A stretch of 64,000 nucleotides of DNA from Antilocapra americana (taxonomy: Eukaryota > Chordata > Mammalia > Artiodactyla > Antilocapridae), in assembly GCA_007570785.1 (NCBI GenBank), contig ML664152.1:6160141-6224140 (forward strand), in the 5' to 3' direction. Positions 15,938-27,097 of this stretch are shown here, piece after piece; positions within the stretch are counted from its first letter, which is position 1, and each line of letters opens with the position of its first letter. Under the pieces are notes generated by a model. That model had not been told where the DNA came from, searched no databases, and saw only the letters and a list, made by a program, of their open reading frames with translations. The translations under genes and the position numbers were made by a program.

Positions 15938-16587
15938 ATAGTCCTGCCATATGACCCAGCAATCCCACTGCTGGGCATATACACCGAGGAAACCAGAACT
16001 GAAAGAGCCACATGTACCCCAATGTTCATCGCTGCATCATTTACAATAGCCAGGACATGGAAGCAACCTAGATGCCCATCAACTGACGAATGGATAAGAA
16101 AGCTGTGGTACATATACACAATGGAATATTACTCAGCATTAAAAAAAATTCATTTGAATCATTTCTACTCAGGTGGACGGAACTGGAGCCCATTATCCAG
16201 AGTGAAGTAAGCCAGAAGGGAAAACAACAATACAGTATACTAACGCATATATATGGAATTTAGAAAGACGGTAACAAGAACCCAGGATGCGAGACAGCAA
16301 AAGGAACGCAGATGTATAGAACAGACTCGTGGACTCTGTGGATGAGGGTAAGGGTGGGATGATATGGGAGAATGGCTTTGAAACATGTTAGTTATCATAT
16401 GTGTAATCAATCGCCAGCCCAGGATTGATGCTCGGGGCTGGTGCATCGAGATGTCTCGGGGGGAGGGAGGAGGGAGGGAGGAGGGAGGGGGGTTCTGGAG
16501 GGTGAGCATATGTAAACCCATGGTGATATCATGTCATTGTATGGCAAAACTAATAAAATAAATAAATAAATAAAAATAAAGTAAAAT
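15938..16587 (+). mobile_element. L1 ORF2 tail, 3' UTR and A-rich tail
   Basis: Coding remnant continues to about 16263. It is followed by the 3' UTR with a G-rich polypurine tract at about 16458-16492, which could form a G-quadruplex and is a known L1 3' UTR feature. AATAAA signals begin at 16552 within the (AATA)n tail. The tail stops at the right TSD. Confidence 0.85.
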
Positions 16588-16600
16588 AAACCGCCAGTTT
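16588..16600. repeat. Right target-site duplication of the full-length L1
   Basis: Exact copy of AAACCGCCAGTTT from 8884-8896, lying directly after the A-rich tail. Confidence 0.9.
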
Positions 16601-18599
16601 ATGGCCCTTTTCATTGACATTCCTGCATGCACTGAGCGATGGCAGAGATGTCCGGCTAAGTCTTGCGTCTGACTCAGAACAAATGCAGCAGCTAGGTCGC
16701 CTGCAGGTGAATCCTAACCTGTCTGAACCAGTGGACGTGAACTCTCGTCTCAGCCAACCCAGGGCAGCCCTTTGAGCATGATTGGTTTAAGGATGCACAT
16801 GTGACCAAGTTTGGTCAATGAAATGTAGAACGATTTGTGATCGTTCTGAAAAGACTTCCACAGTCTTCATAGTAGACTCTGCAAGAGATACACATCTTTT
16901 AATTCTTGACCCTATCTAGAGGTGACACCTTGATTTGTGGCAACTACTTTGGCGTGTTCTTGAGGATAAAACTAATACATAAAGAAAGGTAGAATAGAAA
17001 CAAAAAAAAAGCCCCTGTTTTCCATTAGTAACTCCGTATATTTCCTAGCCACTTCCCCATAATTCATCGACCCTTTAAGTTCAACCCCTGTTTTTTTGTT
17101 AAAAGGATACATAAGCCCCTGAGGCTAGCCATTTCTTTGAGTTTCATTTTTTTTCCCGTGAACTCCTATGCCTGTAAAAATGAATAAAGTTGTGTGCTTT
17201 TTCTACTATTAAAAAGAAAAACAGAAAAGTAGAGATTTGTCCCTAATCTACTGCATTTGCAATCTCCCCACCTCCAATTTCATCATTGTCTGAGAGGACC
17301 AATTATTTGATGGCTTTGCTGTCTCAGCCAGTGTGGGTCAGCGTATTCTCATTTATAGCTGGAAGCATCCAAACTAAATAGGAAGCAGATAGCATGTCAT
17401 GGGACTCAATTCAACCATTACTGCTCCTCTCCCAGCAAGTTAGGCTGAGCACAATACCCCTGAGGGATGGAGGGTCCTATTTGCATTGAGGAACCCAGTC
17501 TAAATTGGAATTCATCCAGCACGCTACTCTGGGTTAGGGGAGGAGAGGTCTGCGAAGGAATGAGAGCTGAGGGTCAGTGGCAACCTGAGGACCTCAGGCA
17601 CATCCCAGAAAGGGAGTCAGTCCCTGGTAGACGGAGGGTGAAGAACGCCAACAGCATTTTTTCAGTGTCACCAGACTAGTATTCCTCTATGGAAAAGAAC
17701 ATGCATTTTCCCTCTTTACTGCCTTCTTTTTCCTCCTCCTTCTGTTTGGGGGCACCCTTCTACTCAGCAGCTGAAGTTATTTTTGCCAGTTCGGGGTAGT
17801 CTGCTGTTTCAAGGTTTCCGTGGGTGGTGGCACCAGCACGCTGGGTCCTCAGTTACCTGTCGCCCTCCATTCTGGCATCTGCTGAGATGCCCACAGACCC
17901 ACCCATTCACTGCCTTGCTGCCCACAGGAAGCCCCTCTTGGTCACCCTGTGACCTTCTGAATTGTTTAGTAGTCATCCGAGATTTGGGTAGATAATATAT
18001 GCAAATATTGTGACTTCCACTCCCTGTGACTCTCTTCTTTCTAGAATTTCCCTCTGATTTTTTAGCTGCCTTGGCAGTCCTTAGCTCTGCTCTCTGTAGA
18101 TGAAGCTAATAGGCTTTTACTACTAATCCATACCCCAATTTAAATAGTTCCCTGGTTAATAAATAAAACTGGACCAGTTTTATCATAAGCTCCACTGATT
18201 CATCTGGTCTGTCATTCACTTTGTGAATAGGTGCATAGAAAGAAGCTATGGAAAGGTGAGTCTTGGAGGTTCCCCTGTGACAGTTGATGCCACGTTGTGT
18301 GCAGCTATCTGGGCTATAAGCTCATTTTTCTCCTAGGGACTTCCAGATTTGACCTTCCTCAGGGACAATCTGAACAACTCATGTTGGGAAATGTCCAAAG
18401 ACAGAACATTTGTAATGCAAGGGCCGGTCATGGAGGGGTGCCCGTGGTCACCAGGGCAGTGACCAGTCATCTGCTTTTTGCAGCTCCAGACGTGGCTGAC
18501 TCAGAAAGACAGAGAGAGTATGAGCAGTGGGCCTTTAAATATATATACTTTCCCACTTATTTATATGTAAATCCCCACATACTTAGCCAAGTGATTCCA
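16601..18599. other. Intron, mostly unassigned, with a possible LTR remnant
   Basis: 16985-17215 looks like the end of a long terminal repeat. It has 'ggatacataagcccctgagg' and then AATAAA within 'gaataaagttgtgtgc', but I cannot name a family. The rest has no recognisable repeat or coding homology. Confidence 0.4.
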
Positions 18600-18778
18600 G
18601 CACCTAGGTGTTAGGTGTCATGGGTTCGATCCCTGGTTTAGGAAGATAGATCCCCTGGAGAAGGAAATGGCAACCCGCTCCTGTACTCTTGCCTGGGAGA
18701 TCCCATTGACAAGGAGCCTGGAGGGCTATGGTCCACGGGGTCACAAAGAGTAGGACAGGACTGAGTATGTACACAAGC
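18600..18778 (+). mobile_element. Bov-tA SINE
   Basis: The B-box-like 'gggttcgatccctgg' of the tRNA head is followed by 'ggagaaggaaatggcaaccc' and the BovB-derived 'cacaaagagtaggacagg' tail. The extreme 5' end is missing or diverged. Confidence 0.8.
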
Positions 18779-18989
18779 ATGTTCTTCGATAAGATAATAA
18801 CATCATGTTAAATGGAAGTATGGCCCTGCTATATGGTCTTTTTCACAGAAGTGTGTATGGCTTCAGGTTGGCAAGTGGTGAGTTTGTGACAGTTAATGCT
18901 GTGTGTCCACTTGGCTAGGCTATGGTGTCCAGTTTTGGTCAAACATTTGTCTAGATGATTCTAGGAAAGTATTTTTTGGATGAGTCTTT

Positions 18990-19330
18990 TTTCAGTTGCT
19001 AAGTCGTGACCAACTCTTTTCGACCCCAGGGACTGTAGCATACCAGGCTTCCTTATCCTTCACTGTCTCCTGGAGTTTGCCCAGATTCAAGTCCATAGAG
19101 TCAGTGATGTCATCCAACCATCTCATCCTCTGTTGCCCCTTCTCCTCCTGCCCTCAATCTTTCCCAGCATCAGGGTCTTTCCAGGCTCTTCACATTAGGT
19201 GGCCAAGGTACTGGAGCTTCAGCTTCAGCATCAGTCCTTCCAGTGAATATTCAGGGTTGATTTCCTTTAAGATTGACTAATTTGATCTCCTTGCTGTCCA
19301 GGAAACTCTCAAGCCTTCTCCAGCATCATA
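18990..19330 (-). mobile_element. BovB 3'-end fragment, antisense
   Basis: Runs from 'ttcagttgctaagtcgtgac' through 'caggtggccaaggtactgg'-like sequence to 'ctcaagccttctccagcatc'. It is 5'-truncated and has a short internal deletion around 19190. Confidence 0.85.
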
Positions 19331-19385
19331 ATGAGATTAACGTTTGAATCAATAGACTCTAAGGAAAGCAGATTGCCCTCTATAG

Positions 19386-19742
19386 CAGCGATTCCTGACC
19401 TTTTCAGCACCAGGAATTAGTTTCATAGAAGACAACTTTTCCACAGACCAGGGCGAGGGTAAGGGGATGGTTTGGGGATGATTCGTGTATGTCACATTTA
19501 TTGTGCACTTCATTTCCACCATTATGTAATGAAATAAATATGCAGCTCACCATAATGAAGAATCAGTGGGAGCCCTGAGCTTGTTTTCCTGAGCTCGGGT
19601 GGTAACATGAGCGATGGAGAGTGGCTATAAATACATGTGAAGGTTCACTCACTAGCCTGCTGCTCATCTCCTGCTGTGTGGCCCAGTTCCTAACAGGCCA
19701 CTGACCAGTACCAGTCTGTGGCCCAGAGGTTAGGGACCTTTG
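19386..19742 (-). mobile_element. MER1-type hAT-Charlie DNA transposon with 8-bp TSD
   Basis: Non-autonomous hAT element. The termini are CAGCGATTCCTGACC and, at the other end, GGTTAGGGACCTTTG, imperfect inverted repeats. The interior contains 'gtggcccagttcctaacagg' and 'ggagccctgagcttgttttc', as in MER1 copies. Flanks CTCTATAG (19378-19385) and CTCTATAA (19743-19750) are an 8-bp duplication with one mismatch, the hAT hallmark. It is shorter in the middle than the long MER1 form. It is old, with no transposase. Confidence 0.82.
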
Positions 19743-19750
19743 CTCTATAA

Positions 19751-20251
19751 TGTGAGTGGGCCTCATCCAATCAGTTGAAAGTCCTTCACGAAAACAGACG
19801 GAGCTGCCCAGAGGGAGAAGCACTTCTGCTTCCAGGCTACCTTCTCATTAGAGATGAAAAGGTGACCCTTCCTTGCGTCTCCAGCCTGCCCCCAGCCCTC
19901 ATCATAATGACCTTGCTCCTCAAGATGAATTTACTTGTACCTCCATCTGATCGGCTCCCTTTCCTAGAGGACCCTGACTAACAGACTTTGATGCTAGCCC
20001 AGGAAGGACCGGGTTTCCCCATCTGCCTGGAGCTCCGCATCCACAATGTCTGCCTCCAGGAAGTCATCCATCCTGACAGGCTGTAAGTCTGACATCATTT
20101 ATACAGAGTTGGAACCAAGGACGTTCTCAACAGGTCCTCAGGGTTTGCTGCCTTTTCATTTGGGACTGCCCCATTTTAAAGGTATAAATATGCTTTAATA
20201 TCTCCTGTATTTTGGGTACAGGAAGCTGGCCGCAGAGCACCTGGAATTAGC
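19751..20251. other. Intron, no recognised element
   Basis: Unassigned sequence between the MER1-type element and a Bov-tA. Confidence 0.5.
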
Positions 20252-20468
20252 ACCTATGTGCCCAGTCGTTGGGTTGTGTCTGACTCTTTGCGACCCCATG
20301 GACTGTAGCCCGCCAGGCTCCTCTGTCCATGGGACTATTCAGGCAAGAATACTGGAGTGTGTTGCCATTTCATCCTCCAGAGGACCTTCCCAACCAGGGA
20401 TGGAATCTGTATCTCATGTTTCCTGCATTAGCAGGTGGGTTCTTTACCCCTGAGGCACCTGGGAAGCC
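20252..20468 (-). mobile_element. Bov-tA SINE, antisense
   Basis: Near full length, from 'cagtcgttgggttgtgtctg' back to the tRNA-like head 'gaggcacctgggaagccc'. Confidence 0.88.
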
Positions 20469-21250
20469 CCCACACTACATTTGGTCTTAGCCAGAAGGCT
20501 GAGGGAGGCCAGAAAGTAAGAAGGACAGATGTAGAGTTGGGGTGAAGCTGCAGGGGGCCCTCTGCTGACCCTACAGCGAGCTCTGCAGCTCCTCCGGCCC
20601 TGCCGCGCAGTCTGGGGCTGAGGCTGGCGGCCTCGCCTCAGAGATGCCAGGGCCAGTACGCATGCTCCCAACCCAGCCTCTCATTTGCCTACCACCCGAG
20701 TCTTGAACGTGCTGCTGTAGCCCTTCATGGAAGCTGTGCTTAATGACTTCCAGCCACCTCCATGGCCATCACCTGTCAGGAATCTTTCAAATGTTCTCGC
20801 TAGCTGTGAGGTTGGGAGCTCCAGCCTGATCCTGTGCAGCCCCGTGGCCAGCGGCCGGGCCATCACGGGCGCTGCAGCGGGGCCTGCCTGTGAGCGTCAC
20901 CTTCTCCCTGAGCAGTAGCTGAGATGAAAGACCACGGTGAGGCTGGCTGCGGACTCAGCCCTTCTGGGTTGACTCTTCTCAAGGAAACGTGACACACTAG
21001 CACTGGGCACTGTGTTAGCGAGCCATTCATCACACATGTCCACTCTGGAAGTATGGAAGTTTAAAACTGTTATAAAGCAAACCACAGACGATGCTCCAAG
21101 ATAATGGAAATCTTATCTCCAGCTCACCCTGCAGCACAATATACCTTCTCTTCTCTCTACACCTGCCCTTCCCGCCTCCACCAGTCCTTCCTTGGCGTTA
21201 ATGGTCTGCATGTCCCTTTTCGCAGGTTCTTAACACAGACCCGCATTTTT
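20469..21250. other. Relatively GC- and CpG-rich intronic stretch
   Basis: 20570-20660 and 20840-20900 carry several CpGs (for example 'gccagcggccgggccatcac'), unlike the nearby intron. No coding homology is recognised. It could be a decayed CpG-rich repeat or a regulatory patch. Confidence 0.4.
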
Positions 21251-21353
21251 GTTGTTGTCCCTCGGTCGTTCAGTTGTGTCTGACTCTTTGCAACCCCACG
21301 ACTTCCTCGTGCCAGGCCTCCCTGTCCCTCACTGCTTCCCGGAGTTTGTCCCC
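21251..21353 (-). mobile_element. Short BovB 3'-end fragment, antisense
   Basis: Contains 'ttcagttgtgtctgactctt' and 'gccaggcctccctgtccctc', the extreme BovB 3' end backwards. Only about 100 bases are present. Confidence 0.75.
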
Positions 21354-22774
21354 GACTTTTCCTTAAAACACCAAAACCTTTTACCTCTGTAGGAGTGTTT
21401 CAGAGATACAGACACAGGAAAGCTGTTGAGGTTCCCAGACGCTGACTGGATGAAGCTCAGAGCAGAGACCATGAATTCCTAGCCTTCCCTATTCTGGCTG
21501 CCTGCCCCCTGGAATTGAAGAATCCTGCAGGTACATGCAGTCTCAGACTTCAATGCAAAGGTCACGAGGTCAAGGTCACTGTTAGAATCTGCAAAATCAA
21601 GATGGGACACTGTGCTTGGGCTTGAAAATCAACAAGGGGACCACAGCCTTCACCTGGGTCAGCTCTGCCACGCCTGAGACCTCCAACCCTTTGTGCGTGG
21701 AAGCCTCCTGCTCCCGAGGCACAGTGCCAGTGGTCTGGTTCTGAGGGCCAACCTTGATACAAGCTTTGGAGGGATTGGGGTCTCCTGCCTGGGAGCCAGC
21801 ACCACCTCTGGGCTCTGTCCCTCCAGACAGGCACTGTGGCCCTTCCCTGCCTGGTGCTCCCATCTCTCTCTCCATCATGCCAGTGGCTGCACATTGAACA
21901 TCAGGTCATGACCACTTCAAGTGTGGGTGCCCCGAAGCTGCAAAGCCAGCCTCCCAGGCTGCAAAGAGAGGTGCTATTGCACCCCTGCCCTGAAGACCTG
22001 GCCCACTCCACCTTTCAGAGTGACAGCAAAATTCATGCACAGCCTATGGGAACCTCCTGCAATATTGGCTCCTTGTTCACAATGCTGCAGACCCTCTATC
22101 TGGGAAGTCTGAAGTCCCCAGCAGTGAAGGATCCCACCTAGTCCCCTGGTCCTGCTTGAGGCTAACAACCCAGTGAGAAACCCATGTAGCTTTGATTTGA
22201 ATGCCTCTATTGATGGAGAACTCACCACTTTTACAGGCATCTTATTCCAATTGAAATACCATGAATATTTTTCATAATACTATGGTTGAATTCTTACATT
22301 GTTGTATGAAATATACTTAGACACTTTCAATATATGCTAATTTCCAACAGGGCTGCAGTTTTGTTCACTCACTCTGTTTGCAGTGTTTCAGATGAGAAAA
22401 CTGATGTTCCTGAAAGTTAAGAGGAACTCAAGGTCAAATATATAGACTGACCAACTGGTCCCAGTTTGCCTGAGAATTCTGGTTTGGGCCTTAAAAATTC
22501 AGTGTCCAGAGGACTCCTCCCGCAGCAGGAAGTTAAGAGCTGAGGTTTACATCTTCACTCTCCCAGACCACACACCATGACCTGTGCCTACTTTTCTAGT
22601 TCTGCTCTTCAGAGTCCTAGTCACTACTCCGGGCTTTCCCTCCACCTTAGGTTTTCCCTGCCCCCAGGGAGCAGGGCACACCTGGCCCAGAGTCACTGGG
22701 GCTGAACCCTCCTCCTTGTCAGACATCCGGAAGGTGGGTATGGAAGTCTCGCCCATGTTCACTCGCTCCCCCTG
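21354..22774. other. Intron, no clear element
   Basis: Open frames on both strands around 21560-22140 have no recognisable homology. 22389-22445 has a 'gatgagaaaactgatg' type core reminiscent of MIR/L2, too weak to call. Confidence 0.4.
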
Positions 22775-22786
22775 GACATTCTTCTT

Positions 22787-23133
22787 TTTTATATGATTTT
22801 TATTTATTAATTTGTTTATTTTTGGTTGTGTTGGGTCTTCATTGCTACACAGGCTTTTCTTTAGTTGCAGAAAGTGGGGACTACCCTCTAGTTGTGGTGC
22901 ACAGGCTTCTCAATACAGTGACTTCTCGTGCTCTAGGGCATGAGAGCTTCAGTAGTTGTGGCTCGTGGACTATGAAGTTGCAGTTTACGGGTTCTAAAGC
23001 ACAGGCTCAGTAACTGTGGTACACAGGCTTAGTTGCCCCAAGACATGTGGTATCTTCCCACATCAGGGACCGAACCTGTGTCTCCTGAAGTGGCAGGTGG
23101 ATTCTTTACCACTGAGCCACCAGGGAAGCCCTC
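22787..23133 (-). mobile_element. CHR-2-type tRNA SINE, antisense, with TSD
   Basis: A cetartiodactyl tRNA-derived SINE read backwards. The T-rich tail comes first, then 'tgttgggtcttcattgctac' and 'gctctagggcatgagagctt'. The tRNA-like head at the end reads 'ctgagccaccagggaagcc'. An exact 12-bp repeat GACATTCTTCTT lies at 22775-22786 and 23134-23145. Confidence 0.85.
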
Positions 23134-23145
23134 GACATTCTTCTT

Positions 23146-25195
23146 GAATCTTTAAGGGAATAGGAACCTGGCTCTCACTGGAGCTCAAAGACTGTTCTCC
23201 CTCCACCACTCCCACCCCCTTGTGACTAGGTCAGTATGACAGCAGGAAGCATCATGGGTCCTCCCAGTTTCAGAGGAATGAGGGGCTTGGAACCCATAGC
23301 AAACCCGAGGTGCACTTTCCCTGCTCAGAGAGGCTGGCATACAATGTCTTCCTTACCCCTTGACTCCTGGGATCAAGAGAAGGAAAACATATGAGCTCTG
23401 ACTTCCCTGGCCACCCTCCCGCAAGCACCAACATGGAGAGAGACACACAGAGAGGCAGACCGCAGAGAGAGGCTCTCAGGGCACCCAAGTTTCCCTGCCT
23501 GTTCCTCACTGCTCGGATCTCCCTGCGGGAGGGGTGGAAGCGGGGGTCCACAGAGGCCACACAGATACCCTAAGCTAGGGTGGATGGGGCTACATTCTCA
23601 GTCATCCACAAAGAGCTCAGGTAAATCCTGCAAATGTAACAAAGTTCTAGGATACAAGGCTTCCTCTTATTAGGATAATAGCCCCCCTGTTGTCCTAATA
23701 AGGTCCTTTCATTGGAGGGATGAGCAAGTTCCCAGGGCTGTTTATTGCCTGTTGCAACCATCAGCTCAGCTTTGATTTAAGGGCATGCACTTTAATCACC
23801 CATCATGTGTCATCACCCTGACAGGCAGCTGCAGCCACAAGACACAAGCACCAGTAAATCGCGCTGAAAGTCGCAGGGCTGATCCTTTGCTGATTTTCCC
23901 TCCCAGCTATTCCGCAGCAGCTGGGCATCCTCAGGACAATGGGGCGGAAGGGAGTGGGCTGGAGGTAGTTGTGGAAGGCAGGAGCACCCCTCTTTCCCTC
24001 TCTTGATTTCCCTCTTGTGGATTCCTACTGTCTTGCCAGACTGTGGGGCTGAGCCCTTGGCCATCAGTGGACTGGGCACTGCTTTGTTAAGTAATTGCCA
24101 GGATGTGAGCTCTTCTGCATGCAAATCACAACAACACTGAGCTTTCTTGCTTTTTAAAACACTGCTTCTATCCACTCCTCCACTGGCTGCTGGAGAAAAG
24201 GGAGCCTGTTATAAAAGGCACAGCTTATCACTCCCATGGCCTTTCTGCCTGCCTGACATCCCCACACACACACACCCCGCACCCAGGCAGGTTCCCAGCA
24301 CCAGGGACTGCTCCTTCATCCCTGGAGCTTCAACACACAGACCTTTTGATGGAGAACACTGTCAGTGGCTCTCATTCTTTCAGAGTTTACCTCTGGACCC
24401 CACAGGACTGCATCTTGTAAAAGGAAATGCAAAATGCGAAAAGGGGGTTAAGACAGTGACTAAACAGGAAATAGCTATGGCAGCACAGTTGTGAATTTAA
24501 TAACTTCTCCTGGAGTCATATGATAGGAGACATAGGCTTCTGGGCCATGAGGAGAAAACAGTCAATTTCCACCTGACTGTACATCTGTGAAGACATGGTC
24601 TCCCCATGAATTGTCTATGGTGAAAGGCAGAATCCATGTGGACATGGAGGTGCCTTTGTTTTCTGTTTTCCTTTGACTGGGCATCCTGGGGCTAACAGGC
24701 CTAAAGGACCATCATAGATGGGAAATGCACACAGATTCTTGAGAGGTTCCTCCCTCTGCCCCTAGCATGAGTCACTGTCACAGCCCTTCCTATGACACGG
24801 GGGTGAGGGGCTGCCAGACAGGGAGTTCACCCTGCACTCTCTGAAGTCATGGACTTTGATGCAGGATCACAGGTGCAAGAGTGAAACATGCTCTAGAATC
24901 TTGAGAGGCACCGTGTGCTGGGCAGGGCAGCCCACACATATTTCAGGTTCCAGCACTCATAAAAGCCTGTGCCCAAATGAGTGTGATGCTGTCCTAGCCT
25001 GGAAATTCTGAACAGTTTTTAAATAAGGGCCTCTGCATGCTCATTTTGCATTGATCCCTGCAAATGACATCTCCTGCTTACAGGTAACTCATGTGAAACC
25101 TGCCTTGGTAAAAATGCTCATCTTTCTTCTCCACTGCCTTTCACTAGGTAAAAAAGAAAAAGAAGCACATAAAAGAGTAGATTCTGTGCCTTTTT
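23146..25195. other. Intron, no recognised element
   Basis: About 2 kb with no nameable repeat, apart from a short CA run near 24265. Open frames are short and overlap on opposite strands. I see no exon-like signals with coding homology. Confidence 0.5.
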
Positions 25196-25262
25196 AAAAC
25201 TTGAAGTATAGTGAAGTTTCAGATGTACAAAGTTTCAGGTGTATAGCAGAGTGATTCAGCTT
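25196..25262 (-). mobile_element. Old L1 3'-end fragment, antisense
   Basis: 'cttgaagtatagtgaagttt' and 'aggtgtatagcagagtgatt' match the old L1 3' tail common in cetartiodactyls. It is cut by the CA repeat that follows. Confidence 0.55.

Positions 25263-25265
<3 letters not shown>

Positions 25266-25304
<39 letters not shown>
25266..25304. repeat. (CA)n microsatellite
   Basis: About 19 uninterrupted CA units. It lies between an L1 tail fragment and a Bov-tA. Confidence 0.95.
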
Positions 25305-25305
<1 letters not shown>

Positions 25306-25466
25306 ATATCCAACTCTTTGCGACCACATGGACTATACAGTCTATGGAATTCTTCAGGCCAGAATACTGAAGTGGGCAGCTGTTCCCTTCTCCAGGGGAT
25401 CTTCCCAACCCAGGGATCAAATCCAGGTCTCCCAGTGAATCCTTTACCAGCTGAGCCACAGGGGAA
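25305..25466 (-). mobile_element. Bov-tA SINE between two CA tracts, antisense
   Basis: Shows 'ccaactctttgcgaccacat' and ends with the tRNA-like 'cagctgagccacaggggaag'. It is slightly shortened at the BovB-derived end. Confidence 0.85.
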
Positions 25467-25479
25467 GCGCACGCGCATG

Positions 25480-25524
<45 letters not shown>
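25467..25524. repeat. Alternating purine-pyrimidine CA/CG microsatellite
   Basis: Starts with CGCACGCGCATGCACGCGCGC and continues as about 20 CA units. Long alternating tracts with CG steps favour left-handed DNA. Confidence 0.92.
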
Positions 25525-25526
<2 letters not shown>

Positions 25527-25532
25527 CACTGG

Positions 25533-25728
25533 GTGTTACTTGCTTAGTTGTGTCTGACTTTTTGCAACCTTATGGACTGCCAGGCTCCTCTGTCCAAGGA
25601 ATTTCCAGGCAAGAATACTGGAGTGGGTTGCCATGCCCTTCTCCAGGGGATCTTCCCCACCTAGGGATCAAACCTACATTTCCTGCATTTCTGGCAGATT
25701 CTTTACCACTGAGCCCGGAGGGAAGCCC
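25533..25728 (-). mobile_element. Bov-tA SINE, antisense
   Basis: Full set of Bov-tA landmarks from 'cttagttgtgtctgactttt' to 'cactgagcccggagggaagc'. Confidence 0.88.
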
Positions 25729-25951
25729 CATTTAGCATTAATTACTTCATAAAAGCCTTATCTTCAAATACACTCACATGGAGGGTTAAGGCTTCAATTT
25801 CAGCAGGACATGAACTTTCAGCCCATAGCATACGGTGTGGGTGGTAGCAGCAGTGTTACCTTCTTGTCCCGTGTCCTTGTAAGGACCTGGTGGCCCTGTA
25901 ACTGGAGTCTCAGATAGAGGGGCCTCTGCAGATGAATGCCTGAAGTTGAAG

Positions 25952-26151
25952 GGTGATAGTTCAAATGGTAAAGAATCTGCCTTCAATGCGGGAGACCAGA
26001 GTCCGATCCCTGGGACAGGAAGACCTCTTGGAGAAATGAATGGCCTCCCACTCCAGTATTCTTGCCTGGAGAATTCCATGGACAGAGGAGCCTGGTGGGC
26101 TACAGTCCATGGTGCTGCAAAGAGTCAGACATGACTTAGCAACTAACACTT
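25952..26151 (+). mobile_element. Bov-tA SINE
   Basis: tRNA-like head with 'tggtaaagaatctgccttca', then 'ccactccagtattcttgcct' and the BovB-derived end 'gagtcagacatgacttagc'. The first bases of the head are diverged. Confidence 0.88.
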
Positions 26152-26460
26152 AGGTGAATACCAAACACGTTCAAAAGTGGCCAGCAAAAGTGCATTTAAG
26201 ATCACTGTAAAAATGTCTCAAACATCTATGTTTTCTTCTATTTGCAATTAGCAATTTGGGGGTGCTTAGTGGACTCTTTCAGAGCTACATTAAGTGATGA
26301 CCCTGCTACCTACACCACCTTCAGAGGAAAACTGTGATAGTAAATCTCATCCATCCTTCTAAATCAAACACCTTTCCAAGTTTCTTATAGGGATCTAAGC
26401 CCTTATGCTCAGTTAAATAACTTATTACCAGTGTAATACAGCTACTTAATCTGTTTCATT

Positions 26461-26733
26461 TCAAAAACTTTATTGTAGTAAAAATCACATAATATAAAGC
26501 TTACTATGTTAACCATATCTAACTGTACAATTCAATGACACTAAGTACTTTCACACTGTTTACAGTTCTTACCATCATCCATCTCCCCAATCTTTCACCT
26601 TCCTAAACTGAAAGTCTGTCCCCATTAAACATTAACTCCCATCCCCTCTCCCCATAACCGCACCCCACAGCCCTGGGCGTCTACCATTGTGCTTTCTGAC
26701 TGTATGAATTTGGCTATTCTCCATCTCTCATAT
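26461..26733 (-). mobile_element. Old L1 (L1M-type) 3' end, antisense
   Basis: 'ttattgtagtaaaaatcaca', 'gtacaattcaatgacactaa' and 'gtatgaatttggctattct' follow the old mammalian L1 3' UTR order backwards. It is well diverged. Confidence 0.65.
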
Positions 26734-26734
26734 G

Positions 26735-26957
26735 AAAGTGAAAAATGAAAGTGAAGTCATTCAGTCATGTCTGACACTTTGCAACCCCATGGACTGTAGC
26801 CTGCCAGGCTCCTCTGTCCATGGAATTTTCTGGAGTACTGGAGTAGGTTGCCATTTTCTCCTCCAGGTGATATTCCCAACCCAGGGATTGAACCTGGGTC
26901 TGTCACATTGCAAGGATTGCAGGCAGACATTTTACTGTCTGAACCACTAAGGAAGCC
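26735..26957 (-). mobile_element. Bov-tA SINE, antisense
   Basis: Starts with 'gtgaagtcattcagtcatgt', continues through 'ccaggctcctctgtccatgg' and ends in the head 'ctgaaccactaaggaagcc'. Confidence 0.88.
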
Positions 26958-27097
26958 AGGTCTTCTGTGGCTTCCCTAGAAGTGGAAGCAAACAGTATTT
27001 GTCTGCCTAATCTATATTGAAATGCATCTAAGGTTAACTTAATATATGTCCTATAGACTGACTGACTATACCTTCTTTTTTCCCTTGGGCTATACAT

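Noticed and set aside
24205..24230. TATA-like 'gttataaaaggcacagc' as a possible promoter
   Set aside because: A single chance match with no downstream gene or other core elements.
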